Shown piece after piece: positions 36,412 through 44,236 of a DNA stretch of 64,000 nucleotides (the stretch's first letter is position 1; each line of letters begins with the position of its first letter). Source of the DNA: Solirubrobacteraceae bacterium (lineage in GTDB: Bacteria; Actinomycetota; Thermoleophilia; Solirubrobacterales; Solirubrobacteraceae); the NCBI GenBank assembly GCA_023230855.1, contig JALNWQ010000004.1, forward strand, positions 248,001-312,000. Reading direction: 5' to 3'. Position numbers and translations under genes: made by a program. Under the pieces are notes generated by a model. That model was not told where the DNA came from and made no database searches. It was given only the letters and a program-made list of their open reading frames with translations.

Positions 36412-36624
36412 TCAGAGGCTCCGGGGGATCCCGACCATGATCGCGTCGGCGAGCCGCTGGGGGGCCATCCGGAACCCGTGGAGCGGCCCCGCCGCCGGCG
36501 GCAACACGGTGACCTTGCGGTCGCGCTCCAGGCTCCGCACGATCCCCTCCGCGACGGACCGCGGCGTCAACGACGGCATCCGCTTGAGCCGCAGCGACTG
36601 GGCCTTCGTCGCGACGAGCGGCCA
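36412..36624 (-). pseudogene. C-terminal fragment of a short-chain dehydrogenase
   Basis: About 70 codons ending at a normal stop. They read WPLVATKAQSLRLKRMPSLTP, then SVAEGIVRSLERDRKVTVLP and PQRLADAIMVG. This matches the last third of SDR enzymes of the oxidoreductase/acyl-lipid type, after the catalytic Tyr-Lys. The glycine-rich Rossmann start and active site are missing, and its 5' edge joins the next fragment in a different frame. Confidence 0.7.
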
Positions 36625-36833
36625 CCGTCGGCGTGCTCCAGCGCGGCCCGCAGCACCCGGCTCATCTGCCCCGCGCCGATCGGGTCCAGGCGCACGTCGC
36701 GCACCGGGCCCGGTGCGCCCAGGGCGGGAGTGGCCGCGAGCAGCGCGTCGAACCACGTCACGTCGAGATCGGCGGCGGTGCGGGCCAGGTGGGCCGGCCG
36801 CGGGGTCGGGTCGGTGGCGGACACCGGGGACAT
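36621..36833 (-). pseudogene. N-terminal fragment of an APH-family phosphotransferase
   Basis: About 71 codons from ATG 36833, including TWFDALLAATPALGAPGPV and RLDPIGAGQMSRVLRAALEH. These are the first strands and the glycine-rich loop of the phosphotransferase family represented intact at 40889-42001. The match stops after HADGG at about 36621. The HxD catalytic centre is absent. Reading on in this frame gives only Arg/Ser-rich sequence and then a stop at 36567. Confidence 0.7.
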
Positions 36834-37112
36834 GCGTTCTCCGCAGGGGAGCGGCTCGCGGGCCTCATCGCCACGATGCGGACCGCCGCGACGGACGCCG
36901 GACGCGATCCCGACGCGATCGAGATCACGAACGCCGCGTTCGCGTTGACCGCCGACGACCCGATCGGGCCGGCGATGCACGACGAGCTGCGCCGGATGGA
37001 GCAGTTCGGGGTGTCGCGGATCGTCGTGCCGCGCCTGCTCGACACGCCGTTGGCCAAGGCGCTCGAGCAGCTCGACCGCCTGGCCGACGAGCTGTTGGCC
37101 GTGCACGCCTGA
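36834..37112 (+). pseudogene. C-terminal fragment of an LLM-class (F420-type) oxidoreductase
   Basis: About 92 codons, FSAGERLAGLIATMRTAA, then DAIEITNAAFAL, GVSRIVVPRL and a stop at 37110. This is the last third of luciferase-like monooxygenases, which often depend on F420. The beta-barrel core and cofactor-binding part are missing. Its left edge touches the start codon of the antisense phosphotransferase fragment with no bases to spare. A start codon in the right place is not visible. Confidence 0.7.
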
Positions 37113-37146
37113 CCGTCCCGCGGCGGGCGGGGGCGGGGGTACCCGG

Positions 37147-37152
37147 TACCGT
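37147..37152 (+). promoter_or_regulatory. Leaderless -10 box (TACCGT) for the GT4 gene
   Basis: TACCGT lies 8 bases before GTG 37161. There is no ribosome-binding site between them. Confidence 0.5.
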
Positions 37153-37160
37153 CCGGGCCG

Positions 37161-38273
37161 GTGCACGTCCGGATCGTCGACCCGTCCGCCTTCACGCCGC
37201 CGTACGACCACGCGCTCTGCACGGCGCTGGGGCGCGCGGGGGAGGAGGTCACCCTCGTCACGAGCGAGTTCCCCTACGGCGAGGTGCCGCTGCCCGGCGC
37301 CGACGAGTACCGGATCGAGCTGGGGTTCTACCGCCGGACGACCGGTCCGGCCGGGTCGCGCGCGCGGACGTTGTCGAAGCTCACCCAGCACGTGCCCGAC
37401 ATGCGACGGCTGGGCCGCGCCGCGACCGACGCCGACGTCGTCCACTTCCAGTGGCTGCCGGTCCCGCAGGTCGACGGGTGCCTGCTGCCGCGCGGCCGGC
37501 CGGTCGTGCTCACCGCCCACGACGTGCTCCCGCGCGAGCCGCGCTGGGGCCAGCTGCGCGCCCAGGCCCGCCTGTACGGGCGGATGGACGCGGTCGTCGC
37601 GCACTCCCACCACGGCCGCGACCGGCTCGTCGACGCCCTCGGCCTCGACCCCGACCGGGTCCGGGTCATCCCGCACGGGGCGTTCCGGCACCTGACGACC
37701 GTCCGGCCGGCGCCGCTCCCGCCGGCGCTCGCGGAGGCCGACCGGCCGGTGGTGCTGTTCTTCGGCCTGCTGCGGCCGTACAAGGGCGTCGACGTGCTGC
37801 TCGACGCGTGGTCCCGCCCGGGTGGCCCGGGCGAGGACGCCGACCTGTGGATCGTCGGCCTGCCGAAGATGGACGTGCGGCCGTTGCGCGCCCGCGCCGG
37901 CCGGGGGGTGACGTTCGTCGACCGGTTCGTCACCGACGCCGAGGCCGCGGCGTACTTCCGCCGCGCCGACGTCGTCGTGCTGCCCTATCGCGAGATCGAG
38001 CAGTCCGGGGTGCTCTTCACCGCGCTGGCGTTCGGTCGGCCGATCGTCGCCAGCGCCGTCGGCGGGTTCCCCGAGATCGCCGCCGACGGGGCCGCGGTGA
38101 CGGTGCCGCCGGGCGACGCCGACGCGCTGGCGGACGCCCTGGGGCGCGTGCTCGGCGACGAGGCGCTGCGGTCGTCGCTCGCCACGCGGGCGACGGAGCT
38201 CGCGGCCGGCCCGTACTCGTGGGAGTCGGTGGCCGCCGAGCACCGCCGGCTCTACGCCTCGCTCGTCGGCTGA
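37161..38273 (+). CDS. Family 4 glycosyltransferase
   Basis: A 370-residue GT-B-fold enzyme that transfers a sugar from a nucleotide donor. The N-terminal domain opens VHVRIVDPSAFTPPYDHALC. The C-terminal domain carries VVLFFGLLRPYKGVDVLLDAW and the donor-binding VVLPYREIEQSGVLFTALAFGRPIVAS, with the EX7E motif (Glu in YREIEQSGVLF). It starts at GTG 37161, probably on a leaderless message. It converges with the TetR gene. Acceptor unknown; surface glycan is likely from the genome context. Confidence 0.93.
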   Translation: MHVRIVDPSAFTPPYDHALCTALGRAGEEVTLVTSEFPYGEVPLPGADEYRIELGFYRRTTGPAGSRARTLSKLTQHVPDMRRLGRAATDADVVHFQWLPVPQVDGCLLPRGRPVVLTAHDVLPREPRWGQLRAQARLYGRMDAVVAHSHHGRDRLVDALGLDPDRVRVIPHGAFRHLTTVRPAPLPPALAEADRPVVLFFGLLRPYKGVDVLLDAWSRPGGPGEDADLWIVGLPKMDVRPLRARAGRGVTFVDRFVTDAEAAAYFRRADVVVLPYREIEQSGVLFTALAFGRPIVASAVGGFPEIAADGAAVTVPPGDADALADALGRVLGDEALRSSLATRATELAAGPYSWESVAAEHRRLYASLVG

Positions 38274-38352
38274 TCCGGTCGCGGCGGACGGTCGCGCGGC
38301 CCTCGTCGGCCGGGCCGGGTGGCGGGCCGCTCCCACGGCCGGCGACGCCGGG

Positions 38353-38991
38353 TCAGGCGGGCGGGGCGTCCGGGTAGGGCCGTCGGGCGATCTCGCGCGC
38401 CTCGTCGGGGGCGATGCCGAGCGTCCGCAGCACCGCCTCCGCCGTCGCCTCGTCCGCGTCGCCGTCGAACCGGCCGTCGAGGACGTTGCGCATGACGGTG
38501 AGCGTGCCGCCGACGAAGATCGACGTCACGACGTCGACGTCGATCGGGGCGAACCGGCCCTGCTCCACGCCACGATGGATCGCCGCCCGCGACGGCTCCT
38601 CGAGCATCTCGACGAACAGCGCGTCGGGGTGGCCCAGCGCGTGGATCAGGCGGGCGAGGGCCGGATCGGACGTCGCCAGCCGGGTGAACCAGCGCTGCGC
38701 GACCGCCACCGCCTCGGCGGGGTCGGGGATCGTCGCGGCGTGCGCGATGACCGTCGACGAGAGGTGCTCGACGGTGTCGGTGACGACCGCGGCGACGAGC
38801 TCCTCCTTGTCGGCGTAGTGCGTGTAGAACGAGCCGAACCCGATGTCGGCGCGGTCGGTGAGCTCGCGCAGCCGCAGGCCGTCGACGCCCTTCTCGGCGA
38901 TGAGCTCGCCGGCCGCGGCGAGGAGCCGACGTCGCGCCTCGTCCTTGCGACGGGAGGTGCGCGACGGGGGCTCGGGGGACGGGACCATCAC
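38353..38991 (-). CDS. TetR-family transcriptional regulator
   Basis: A 212-residue repressor with a 47-residue N-terminal HTH: RRRLLAAAGELIAEKGVDGLRLRELTDRADIGFGSFYTHYADKEELVAA. The C-terminal ligand domain resembles regulators of acyl-CoA or lipid genes. It is the last gene of the minus-strand operon that begins at 42001, 10 bases after the membrane-protein gene, so it would control its own operon. Palindromes between the operon and the divergent DUF4442 gene (42095-42108 and 42236-42250) are candidate sites. It may start at GTG 38991 or ATG 38988. Confidence 0.93.
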   Translation of the reverse strand: MMVPSPEPPSRTSRRKDEARRRLLAAAGELIAEKGVDGLRLRELTDRADIGFGSFYTHYADKEELVAAVVTDTVEHLSSTVIAHAATIPDPAEAVAVAQRWFTRLATSDPALARLIHALGHPDALFVEMLEEPSRAAIHRGVEQGRFAPIDVDVVTSIFVGGTLTVMRNVLDGRFDGDADEATAEAVLRTLGIAPDEAREIARRPYPDAPPA

Positions 38992-39001
38992 TCCATGATG
39001 C

Positions 39002-39799
39002 TCAAACGGCCGCCGTCGACGGTGGCGCGTCGTCGTCGAGCAGCCCGCCGAGCACCGTCAGCAGGCGGATGCACATGAGCGCCAGGCCGAGCGAGATCGC
39101 GGCGGCGTCGTACTGCCACGCCCAGCCCAGGCTGTCGTCGCCGAGGACGAGCCACATCGGCGCGGCGATGAGGCCGTTGGAGAACCCCGGCCCGACGCAC
39201 ATCAACGGGAACGCGAAGCGCTTGGCATCACGCGGGGACCGCTTCTCGAGCGCGTAGATCGCGACGCCGACGAACATCCCGCTGATCGGGTTGACGAAGC
39301 CCCACCACAGCGGCATGCCCCAGAGGTTCAGCGGCTGGTCGCCGTAGTAGTGGTAGACGTCCATGAGCACCGCGGGCGTCTCGAAGCTGATGATCGCCGC
39401 GAACTCGATCGCGAAGAGGATGAACAGCCGCCTGGGGTGCCGGCCGTCCTTCGCGACGCGGTACGCGATGTAGGCGGAGCCGCCGATCGCGCTGACATAG
39501 GCGACGGGGACGAACACCGGCATCGACCGGTCGATGAACGTCCACGCGACCATCGCGTCCTGCTTCGGGATGTACATGTGGCCCATCGTTCCGACGATCG
39601 GCTCGTACAACGAGCAGACCGCGCCGCCGGCCGCGAAGAGCAGCGCGAGGACCTCGCCCTTCGTCCGCCAGCGGTGGATCCCGTACGCGACGAACGCGAC
39701 GAGGAAGACCGTCGAGAACCCGAGGAACAGCATCTCGGGGACGTCGGGCATCGCCTCCCAGGTGGGAGGCGGAGGGATGGCGCCGAGCATCGTGGTCAC
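39002..39799 (-). CDS. Integral membrane protein of unknown function
   Basis: A 265-residue protein with about seven hydrophobic segments, starting at GTG 39799. The start overlaps the stop of the preceding gene by 4 bases (GTGA). Aromatic-rich loops, EPIVGTMGHMYIPKQDAMVAWTFIDRSMPVF and HYYGDQPLNLWGMPLWWGFVNPISG, look conserved rather than random, which suggests a binding site in the membrane face. No transporter family motif is visible. In related actinobacteria such proteins sit with the phosphotransferase and DUF7065-type genes, as here; the function is unknown. Confidence 0.85.
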   Translation of the reverse strand: MTTMLGAIPPPPTWEAMPDVPEMLFLGFSTVFLVAFVAYGIHRWRTKGEVLALLFAAGGAVCSLYEPIVGTMGHMYIPKQDAMVAWTFIDRSMPVFVPVAYVSAIGGSAYIAYRVAKDGRHPRRLFILFAIEFAAIISFETPAVLMDVYHYYGDQPLNLWGMPLWWGFVNPISGMFVGVAIYALEKRSPRDAKRFAFPLMCVGPGFSNGLIAAPMWLVLGDDSLGWAWQYDAAAISLGLALMCIRLLTVLGGLLDDDAPPSTAAV

Positions 39800-40857
39800 G
39801 CCTCGACGGCCGCGGCGGCGCGCCGGGCGGCGTGCGGCGCGTACCGGTTGTCGAGCCAGATCTCCTGCCCGGAGTTCGCGGCGGTCCGGCCGGTGTCGGC
39901 GTCGGTCCAGCGGTAGAGGAACTGGCGCAGCGTCGCGTTCGACCAGGCGGGGACGGCCGCGGCGGCGAGCGCCTCGCCCTCGAACCGGTAGGTGCGCCCG
40001 GTCTCGTCCTCGGCCTCGACCGTCTGCCGGGTGGGGATGAGGAGCGTCGGGTGGTACTCGTGCACGTCGCGGTCGACGCGCGTCACCCGCCGCATCGCGC
40101 CGTCGACGCGCGCCCACGCGAAGTGGTGCGTGGGGTGCTCGTCCGGCACCTCGAAGAGGCCCGTCCACCAGGGGTTCGTCCGGGCGTGCTCGATGCTCAC
40201 CTGGTTGAACGTCAGGTCGTCCCCGAAGTGCATCGGGGTCCAGCAGACCGGGGGCGCGCCGGCGGCGTTGGCCGCCTCGCTGCGGACCTGGCGCCACGAG
40301 CGGTCGCGACAGTCGTGGCTGTCGATGACGTGCCGCTCGCCGTGCAGCACGAGCTCGCCGACGTTGTGCATGAACTGCTCGGACCCGCCGGGGCTCAGCG
40401 ACGCGTCGCCGTCCTCGTCCTCGCCCGGGATGATGTGCCCGCGCGCGAGCAGCGGGGTGACCGCGGTCTGGGTGACGTCGAGGCTCGTCGCGCCGTCCGG
40501 CGACGTGTACGTCACCCGCAGGACCCGGCCGGGCTCGACGAACTCGATGCCCAGGCCGTTGGCCGTGTCGAACCGCCGCTCGCCGACGGTGGGCCACGGC
40601 ATCGTCTCGCGGTAGTCGACGTAGGCGACGCCGCCGTCGTTGGCGGGGTTGTCGAGCCCCTGGAAGATCGACAGCCCGCCCTGGCTCATGCCGTACGCGG
40701 GGAGCACCCGCAGGTAGACGAAGATGCTGATCGCCGCGTCGGGGACCGACACGATCGAGCAGTGGGTGCAGATCGTCATCGGGTCCCACGACGTGCCGTC
40801 GGTGGGGTCGGGCAGGTAGAGGTCGGTCTCGGGCGGGTGGGTGGGGAAGTCGCTCAT
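39796..40857 (-). CDS. AttH/DUF7065-like lipocalin-type protein
   Basis: A 353-residue cytoplasmic protein with no signal peptide. It opens TDLYLPDPTDGTSWDPMTICTHCSIV and continues with repeated beta-strand patterns: GLSIFQGLDNPANDGGVAYVDYRETM, HVIDSHDCRDRSW and HHFAWARVDGAMRRVTRVDR. The HD-CRDRSW segment is typical of AttH/tocopherol-cyclase-like proteins and the DUF7064/7065 family of actinobacteria. These are often found in steroid or lipid operons. Substrate is not known. Translation is coupled to the membrane-protein gene downstream. Confidence 0.8.
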   Translation of the reverse strand: MSDFPTHPPETDLYLPDPTDGTSWDPMTICTHCSIVSVPDAAISIFVYLRVLPAYGMSQGGLSIFQGLDNPANDGGVAYVDYRETMPWPTVGERRFDTANGLGIEFVEPGRVLRVTYTSPDGATSLDVTQTAVTPLLARGHIIPGEDEDGDASLSPGGSEQFMHNVGELVLHGERHVIDSHDCRDRSWRQVRSEAANAAGAPPVCWTPMHFGDDLTFNQVSIEHARTNPWWTGLFEVPDEHPTHHFAWARVDGAMRRVTRVDRDVHEYHPTLLIPTRQTVEAEDETGRTYRFEGEALAAAAVPAWSNATLRQFLYRWTDADTGRTAANSGQEIWLDNRYAPHAARRAAAAVEA

Positions 40858-40888
40858 CGTCGGGTGCTCCGTGGCGGTCGGGACGGGG

Positions 40889-42001
40889 TCAGCGGTTGCC
40901 GACGTAGTAGGCGGCGTCGCCGGTCGGGACGGGCACGTCGACGAGCCCGGCGAGGATCCGGGTGGCGGGGTTGACGACGCCCATCGGGGCGTCGGGCGGC
41001 AGGAACTCGGCGGCGATCATGAGCCGTGCGGCGCGCAGGACGAGCGCGGCGAGCCGCACCCCGGCGAGCACCATGAAGTAGTCGAGGTTGCGCGGCTCGT
41101 GGCCGGACGCCTCGACGTAGATCGCGATCGCCTCGTCGGGGGTCGGCATGCCCTCGGGCAGCGGCACGTCCATCCCGTCGGTGTGGTGGCGCAGCAGGTA
41201 GACCCACCACGCGAGGTCCTGCTCGCGCGGGCCGACGCCGACCATCTCCCAGTCGAGGATCGCCGTCACCGACAGGTCGTCGGCGAAGAGCATGTTGCCG
41301 GGGCGGGCGTCGCCCCAGCTCAGGACGCGCGGACCGAGGTCGGCGGGACGGTGGGCGTCGAGCCACGCCAGCGCCGGGTCGAGGACCGGGTGCGGGTCGC
41401 CGTCGCCGGCCCAGGCGAAGAACGACCGCCAGTGGGCGATCTCGGCGTCGAGCGCGGCGGCGGGATCGGCGGGGCCGAGGTCGTCGAGGCCGACCGCGGC
41501 CAGGTCGACGTCGTGTAGGGCGGCGAGGGTCGCGAGCGACGCGCGACACAGCCGTCCGCGCTCGGCGGGGTCGAGGTCCATGACCCACCCGGCGGTGGTG
41601 AACGGCGGGTCGTCGGCGGGCACGCGGCCGTCGGCGTGCTCCATGACGAAGAACGGCGCGCCGAGCACCGACGTGTCGTCCTCGGCGAAGAGCACCGCGG
41701 GCACCGGCAGGTCGGTCCGCGACGCCAACGCGTCCATGACCCGCGCCTCGCGCTCCAGGTCGTACCCCATGAACAGCCCGGGCCCCGCGGGGGCGAGCCG
41801 CACGACGGCCCGCTGCTCGCGCGCCGCGCCGTCCTGGGTCCACGCGTAGGTGAAGAGGATCGTCTCGGTCGACATCCCGCTCGCCTTCGGGACCGTCGCG
41901 TCGGTGACCCGCAGGTCGGTCGCGTCGGGCAGCCGTCCGCGCAGCCAGGCGGCGAGCGTGTCGCCCACCGTCGTCGGATCGATCGTGTTCGCCAGGGCCA
42001 T
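40889..42001 (-). CDS. Phosphotransferase family protein (APH/acyl-CoA-operon type)
   Basis: A 370-residue kinase-fold enzyme, first gene of the operon 42001-38353. It has AVVRLAPAGPGLFMGYDLEREARVM (ATP-binding Lys region altered), VLSWGDARPGNMLFADDLSVTAILDWEMVGVGPREQDL with the catalytic Asp of the HGD-like motif present as WGDARPGN, and the DWE metal motif. Such proteins are common next to acyl-CoA dehydrogenase and SDR genes and are not antibiotic-resistance enzymes. A ribosome site GAGAGGA precedes ATG 42001. A related but broken copy lies at 36621-36833. Confidence 0.9.
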   Translation of the reverse strand: MALANTIDPTTVGDTLAAWLRGRLPDATDLRVTDATVPKASGMSTETILFTYAWTQDGAAREQRAVVRLAPAGPGLFMGYDLEREARVMDALASRTDLPVPAVLFAEDDTSVLGAPFFVMEHADGRVPADDPPFTTAGWVMDLDPAERGRLCRASLATLAALHDVDLAAVGLDDLGPADPAAALDAEIAHWRSFFAWAGDGDPHPVLDPALAWLDAHRPADLGPRVLSWGDARPGNMLFADDLSVTAILDWEMVGVGPREQDLAWWVYLLRHHTDGMDVPLPEGMPTPDEAIAIYVEASGHEPRNLDYFMVLAGVRLAALVLRAARLMIAAEFLPPDAPMGVVNPATRILAGLVDVPVPTGDAAYYVGNR

Positions 42002-42094
42002 TCCCGTGTCCTCTCCATCGCGGCGCGCGCCGCTCGCGCGCCCTCTCCCGTGGCGGCCCCGGGTGGGCCCGCGGGGCGACGGTAGCGCATGGTC

Positions 42095-42108
42095 GATCAG
42101 TTGATCAA
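42095..42108. promoter_or_regulatory. GATCA/TTGATCAA palindromes between divergent genes
   Basis: GATCAGTTGATC is an inverted repeat with 5-base arms and a GT spacer. It overlaps the perfect 8-bp palindrome TTGATCAA. The cluster is AT-rich for this genome and lies 90 bases before the phosphotransferase start, next to a -10-like TACCGT on the minus strand (42084-42079). It is a plausible operator or -35 region for that operon. Confidence 0.5.
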
Positions 42109-42235
42109 GTTCGGTCTGATGATCGGGCGCGCGCCGACCCGACCGCGGTCGTCGAGGCGCCCTGCTCCGCCCGTGGGGGCGGCGGGGGCGCGGCGGAGAT
42201 CTCCCGCGCGTTCACGCCTCGGTCCCAACCCCGGT

Positions 42236-42250
42236 CCTACCGTCGGTAGG
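42236..42250. promoter_or_regulatory. CCTACCG-T-CGGTAGG operator overlapping the DUF4442 promoter
   Basis: A perfect 15-bp palindrome with 7-base arms. Its right arm runs into TAGGAT (42247-42252), a -10 box that stands 6 bases before ATG 42259. A repressor bound here would block the promoter of the leaderless DUF4442 gene. A 14-of-15 match lies before the thiolase gene at 57511. The TetR protein encoded at 38353 is the nearest candidate binder. Confidence 0.75.
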
Positions 42251-42258
42251 ATCATGCG

Positions 42259-42735
42259 ATGGCCCCTCCTCGCCTGCCCGACGTCGTCGACCGCCTGGAC
42301 CGCCTGCCCGCCGGTCGTGCGATCGCGTCGCGCGCCTACCGGGCCGCGGCGCCGTACTTCCTGTCGATCCCGGCCCATCTCGACGAGATCGGCCCGGGCC
42401 GCGCCGTGGCGTCGATGCCGGCGCGCCCGTGGACCCGCAACCACCTGGGCGGCGTCCACGCGATCGCCCAGTGCAACCTGGCCGAGTTCGTCATGGGGGC
42501 CGTGGCCGAGGCGTCGGTCCCCGCGACGCACCGGTGGCTGCCCAAGGGGATGACCGTCGACTACCGTGCGGTCGCCCGTGGCCGGTTGGTGGCGACGGCC
42601 GTCCTCGACGTGCCGGCGATCTGGAACGAGGGCGTCGAGCTGCCGATCGCCGTGTCGATCACGGATCCGGGCGGCGTCGAGGTGACGACGATCGAGATCC
42701 GGATCTGGGTGACGCCCAGGCCTGCGGGCGGCTGA
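42259..42735 (+). CDS. DUF4442 hotdog-fold protein (thioesterase-like)
   Basis: A 158-residue single-domain hotdog-fold protein. PWTRNHLGGVHAIAQCNLAEFVMGAVAEAS contains the HxxGG/N-terminal helix pattern of DUF4442 and PaaI-type thioesterases, and HRWLPKGMTVDYRAVARG forms the following strand. These proteins act on acyl-CoA or acyl-carrier thioesters, but activity of DUF4442 is not established. It is divergent from the phosphotransferase/TetR operon. A palindrome shared with the thiolase operon overlaps its promoter, supporting a role in acyl-lipid turnover. Confidence 0.9.
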   Translation: MAPPRLPDVVDRLDRLPAGRAIASRAYRAAAPYFLSIPAHLDEIGPGRAVASMPARPWTRNHLGGVHAIAQCNLAEFVMGAVAEASVPATHRWLPKGMTVDYRAVARGRLVATAVLDVPAIWNEGVELPIAVSITDPGGVEVTTIEIRIWVTPRPAGG

Positions 42736-42767
42736 GCGGAGCACGCGCGCTCTGTCACGATCCGCCC

Positions 42768-44036
42768 GTGCGCGCGCTGCACCTCATCGCCCTCGGCCTG
42801 CTGGCCTGGACCCACGTCGGGTGGGGGCTGTTCCTCCGCATCGCCCGGCTCGCCGGGCTCGGACGCGTGACCGACGGTGGCGCGGTGGGCGACGCGGGCC
42901 CCCGTGACGGTGGCCCGGCCGACGCGGAGGGGACGACCGACCCGGGGGTCACGCCGCCCTTCGGCCTGCGGGTGCCGCCCCGCGTCGCCGTCGTCGTCGC
43001 GGCCTACGCCGAGGAGGCCGCGATCGCGGCGACCGTCGCCGGCCTGCGCGCCCAGGACTGGCCCGGCGAGCGTCCGCGGATCGTCGTCGCCTGCGACGGG
43101 TCCCCCGACGCGACCGCGGTCCGCGCCCGCGACGCCGGTGCCGACGTCGTCCTCGAGCTCCCGCGCGGCGGCAAGCACCGGGCGCAGGACACCGCGGTGG
43201 CCCGCCTGCTGCTCGGCGACGCACCGCCGGACGTCCTGGTCTTCAGCGACGCGAACACCGCGTGGGAGCCGGACGCGTTGGCGCGGCTCGTCGCGGCGTT
43301 CGACGACCCCGCGGTCGGCTACGCCTGTGGTCGGGTGACGTTCGTCCGCGACGACGGGGCGACGAACCAGGAGGGCGCGTACTGGCGGGCCGAGATGGCG
43401 CTCCGGGCGCGCGAGAGCGACTGGTGGTCGGTGTCGGCGGGCAACGGGGCGATCTACGCGGTCCGGGCGGCGCTGTGGCCGCGGCTGCGGACCGACGTCG
43501 GCCACGACCTGTCGCTGCCGCACCAGGTGGTGCGCGCCGGGTACGTCGCGGTGGACGTGCCGACCGCCCGGGCGGCGGAGCCGATGGTGCCGTCGCTGGA
43601 GGGCGAGTGGCGTCGCAAGCGGCGGATGATGAACCAGGTCTGGAACATCGTCCTGGCGGGTGGCCCGGAAGGCGGCGTGGCCGGGGGCGTCCTCGACCCG
43701 CGCGGCCTGCCGCCCGCGTACGTCGCGACGCTCGTGAGCCACCGCTGGTTGCGCTACGCCAGCCCGTTCCTGCACGTCGGCGCACTGCTCGCCGGCGGCG
43801 CTGCGGCGCGGGGCGGTCGTGGCGCCGCGCCGCACCGCGTGCTGCTGGCCGGGCACCTGGCGGTCGCGGTCGGCGCCGCCGCCGCGTCGGTGCGCCCGTC
43901 GCGTCCGCTGTTGCTCTGCCGGTACTACGTGCTCATGACCGCGTCGATCGCCGCGGGACTGCTCGACCGGATCCGCCACGGCACGCCCCGGGGCTGGGAC
44001 GCCGCCGAGGGCACCCGGGGCGGCGACGGGGACTGA
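42768..44036 (+). CDS. Membrane family 2 glycosyltransferase (processive-synthase-like)
   Basis: A 422-residue enzyme with an N-terminal helix (about 2-22), a cytosolic GT-A domain and 2-3 C-terminal helices (about 335-405). The GT-A core shows VAVVVAAYAEEAAIAATVAGL, VVACDGSPDAT and VLVFSDANTAWEPDALARL, the DAN replacing the DxD metal motif. WRRKRRMMNQVWNIV takes the place of the QxxRW segment of hyaluronan/cellulose-type synthases. It starts at GTG 42768. It is probably part of surface polymer synthesis with the sugar transferase that follows. Confidence 0.9.
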   Translation: MRALHLIALGLLAWTHVGWGLFLRIARLAGLGRVTDGGAVGDAGPRDGGPADAEGTTDPGVTPPFGLRVPPRVAVVVAAYAEEAAIAATVAGLRAQDWPGERPRIVVACDGSPDATAVRARDAGADVVLELPRGGKHRAQDTAVARLLLGDAPPDVLVFSDANTAWEPDALARLVAAFDDPAVGYACGRVTFVRDDGATNQEGAYWRAEMALRARESDWWSVSAGNGAIYAVRAALWPRLRTDVGHDLSLPHQVVRAGYVAVDVPTARAAEPMVPSLEGEWRRKRRMMNQVWNIVLAGGPEGGVAGGVLDPRGLPPAYVATLVSHRWLRYASPFLHVGALLAGGAAARGGRGAAPHRVLLAGHLAVAVGAAAASVRPSRPLLLCRYYVLMTASIAAGLLDRIRHGTPRGWDAAEGTRGGDGD

Positions 44037-44135
44037 CGGACCGCCGCGCGCGACGGCGCGACCACCGGGTCCATGCGGCGTCGACGGCCTCGGCCGACCG
44101 CGCGCCCGCGACGGAGGAACCCTGCGCGCGGCGCG

Positions 44136-44174
44136 TATGACCTGCAGGTCATATCTCATGACCTCGAGGGCATA
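44136..44174 (+). promoter_or_regulatory. Tandem pair of 18-bp palindromes, copy A
   Basis: Site 1 (44136-44153) is the perfect palindrome TATGACCTGCAGGTCATA. After 3 bases (TCT), site 2 (44157-44174) is the near-palindrome CATGACCTCGAGGGCATA. The centres are 21 bp apart, two helical turns, and TCGCCGGAAGG follows. The pair ends about 60 bases before the sugar transferase start. A related pair lies at 57361-57399 on the other strand. This fits cooperative binding by a dimeric regulator. Confidence 0.7.
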
Positions 44175-44236
44175 TCGCCGGAAGGACGCATCGCACCGCC
44201 GCCGTCACCGCTGCCGGTGCCACGCCACCGCCGCCG

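Noticed and set aside
40889..42001. Reading the APH-family gene as an aminoglycoside-resistance enzyme
   Set aside because: Its neighbours are lipid-type genes and a TetR regulator, and its active-site segment matches the broad phosphotransferase family found in acyl-CoA operons.
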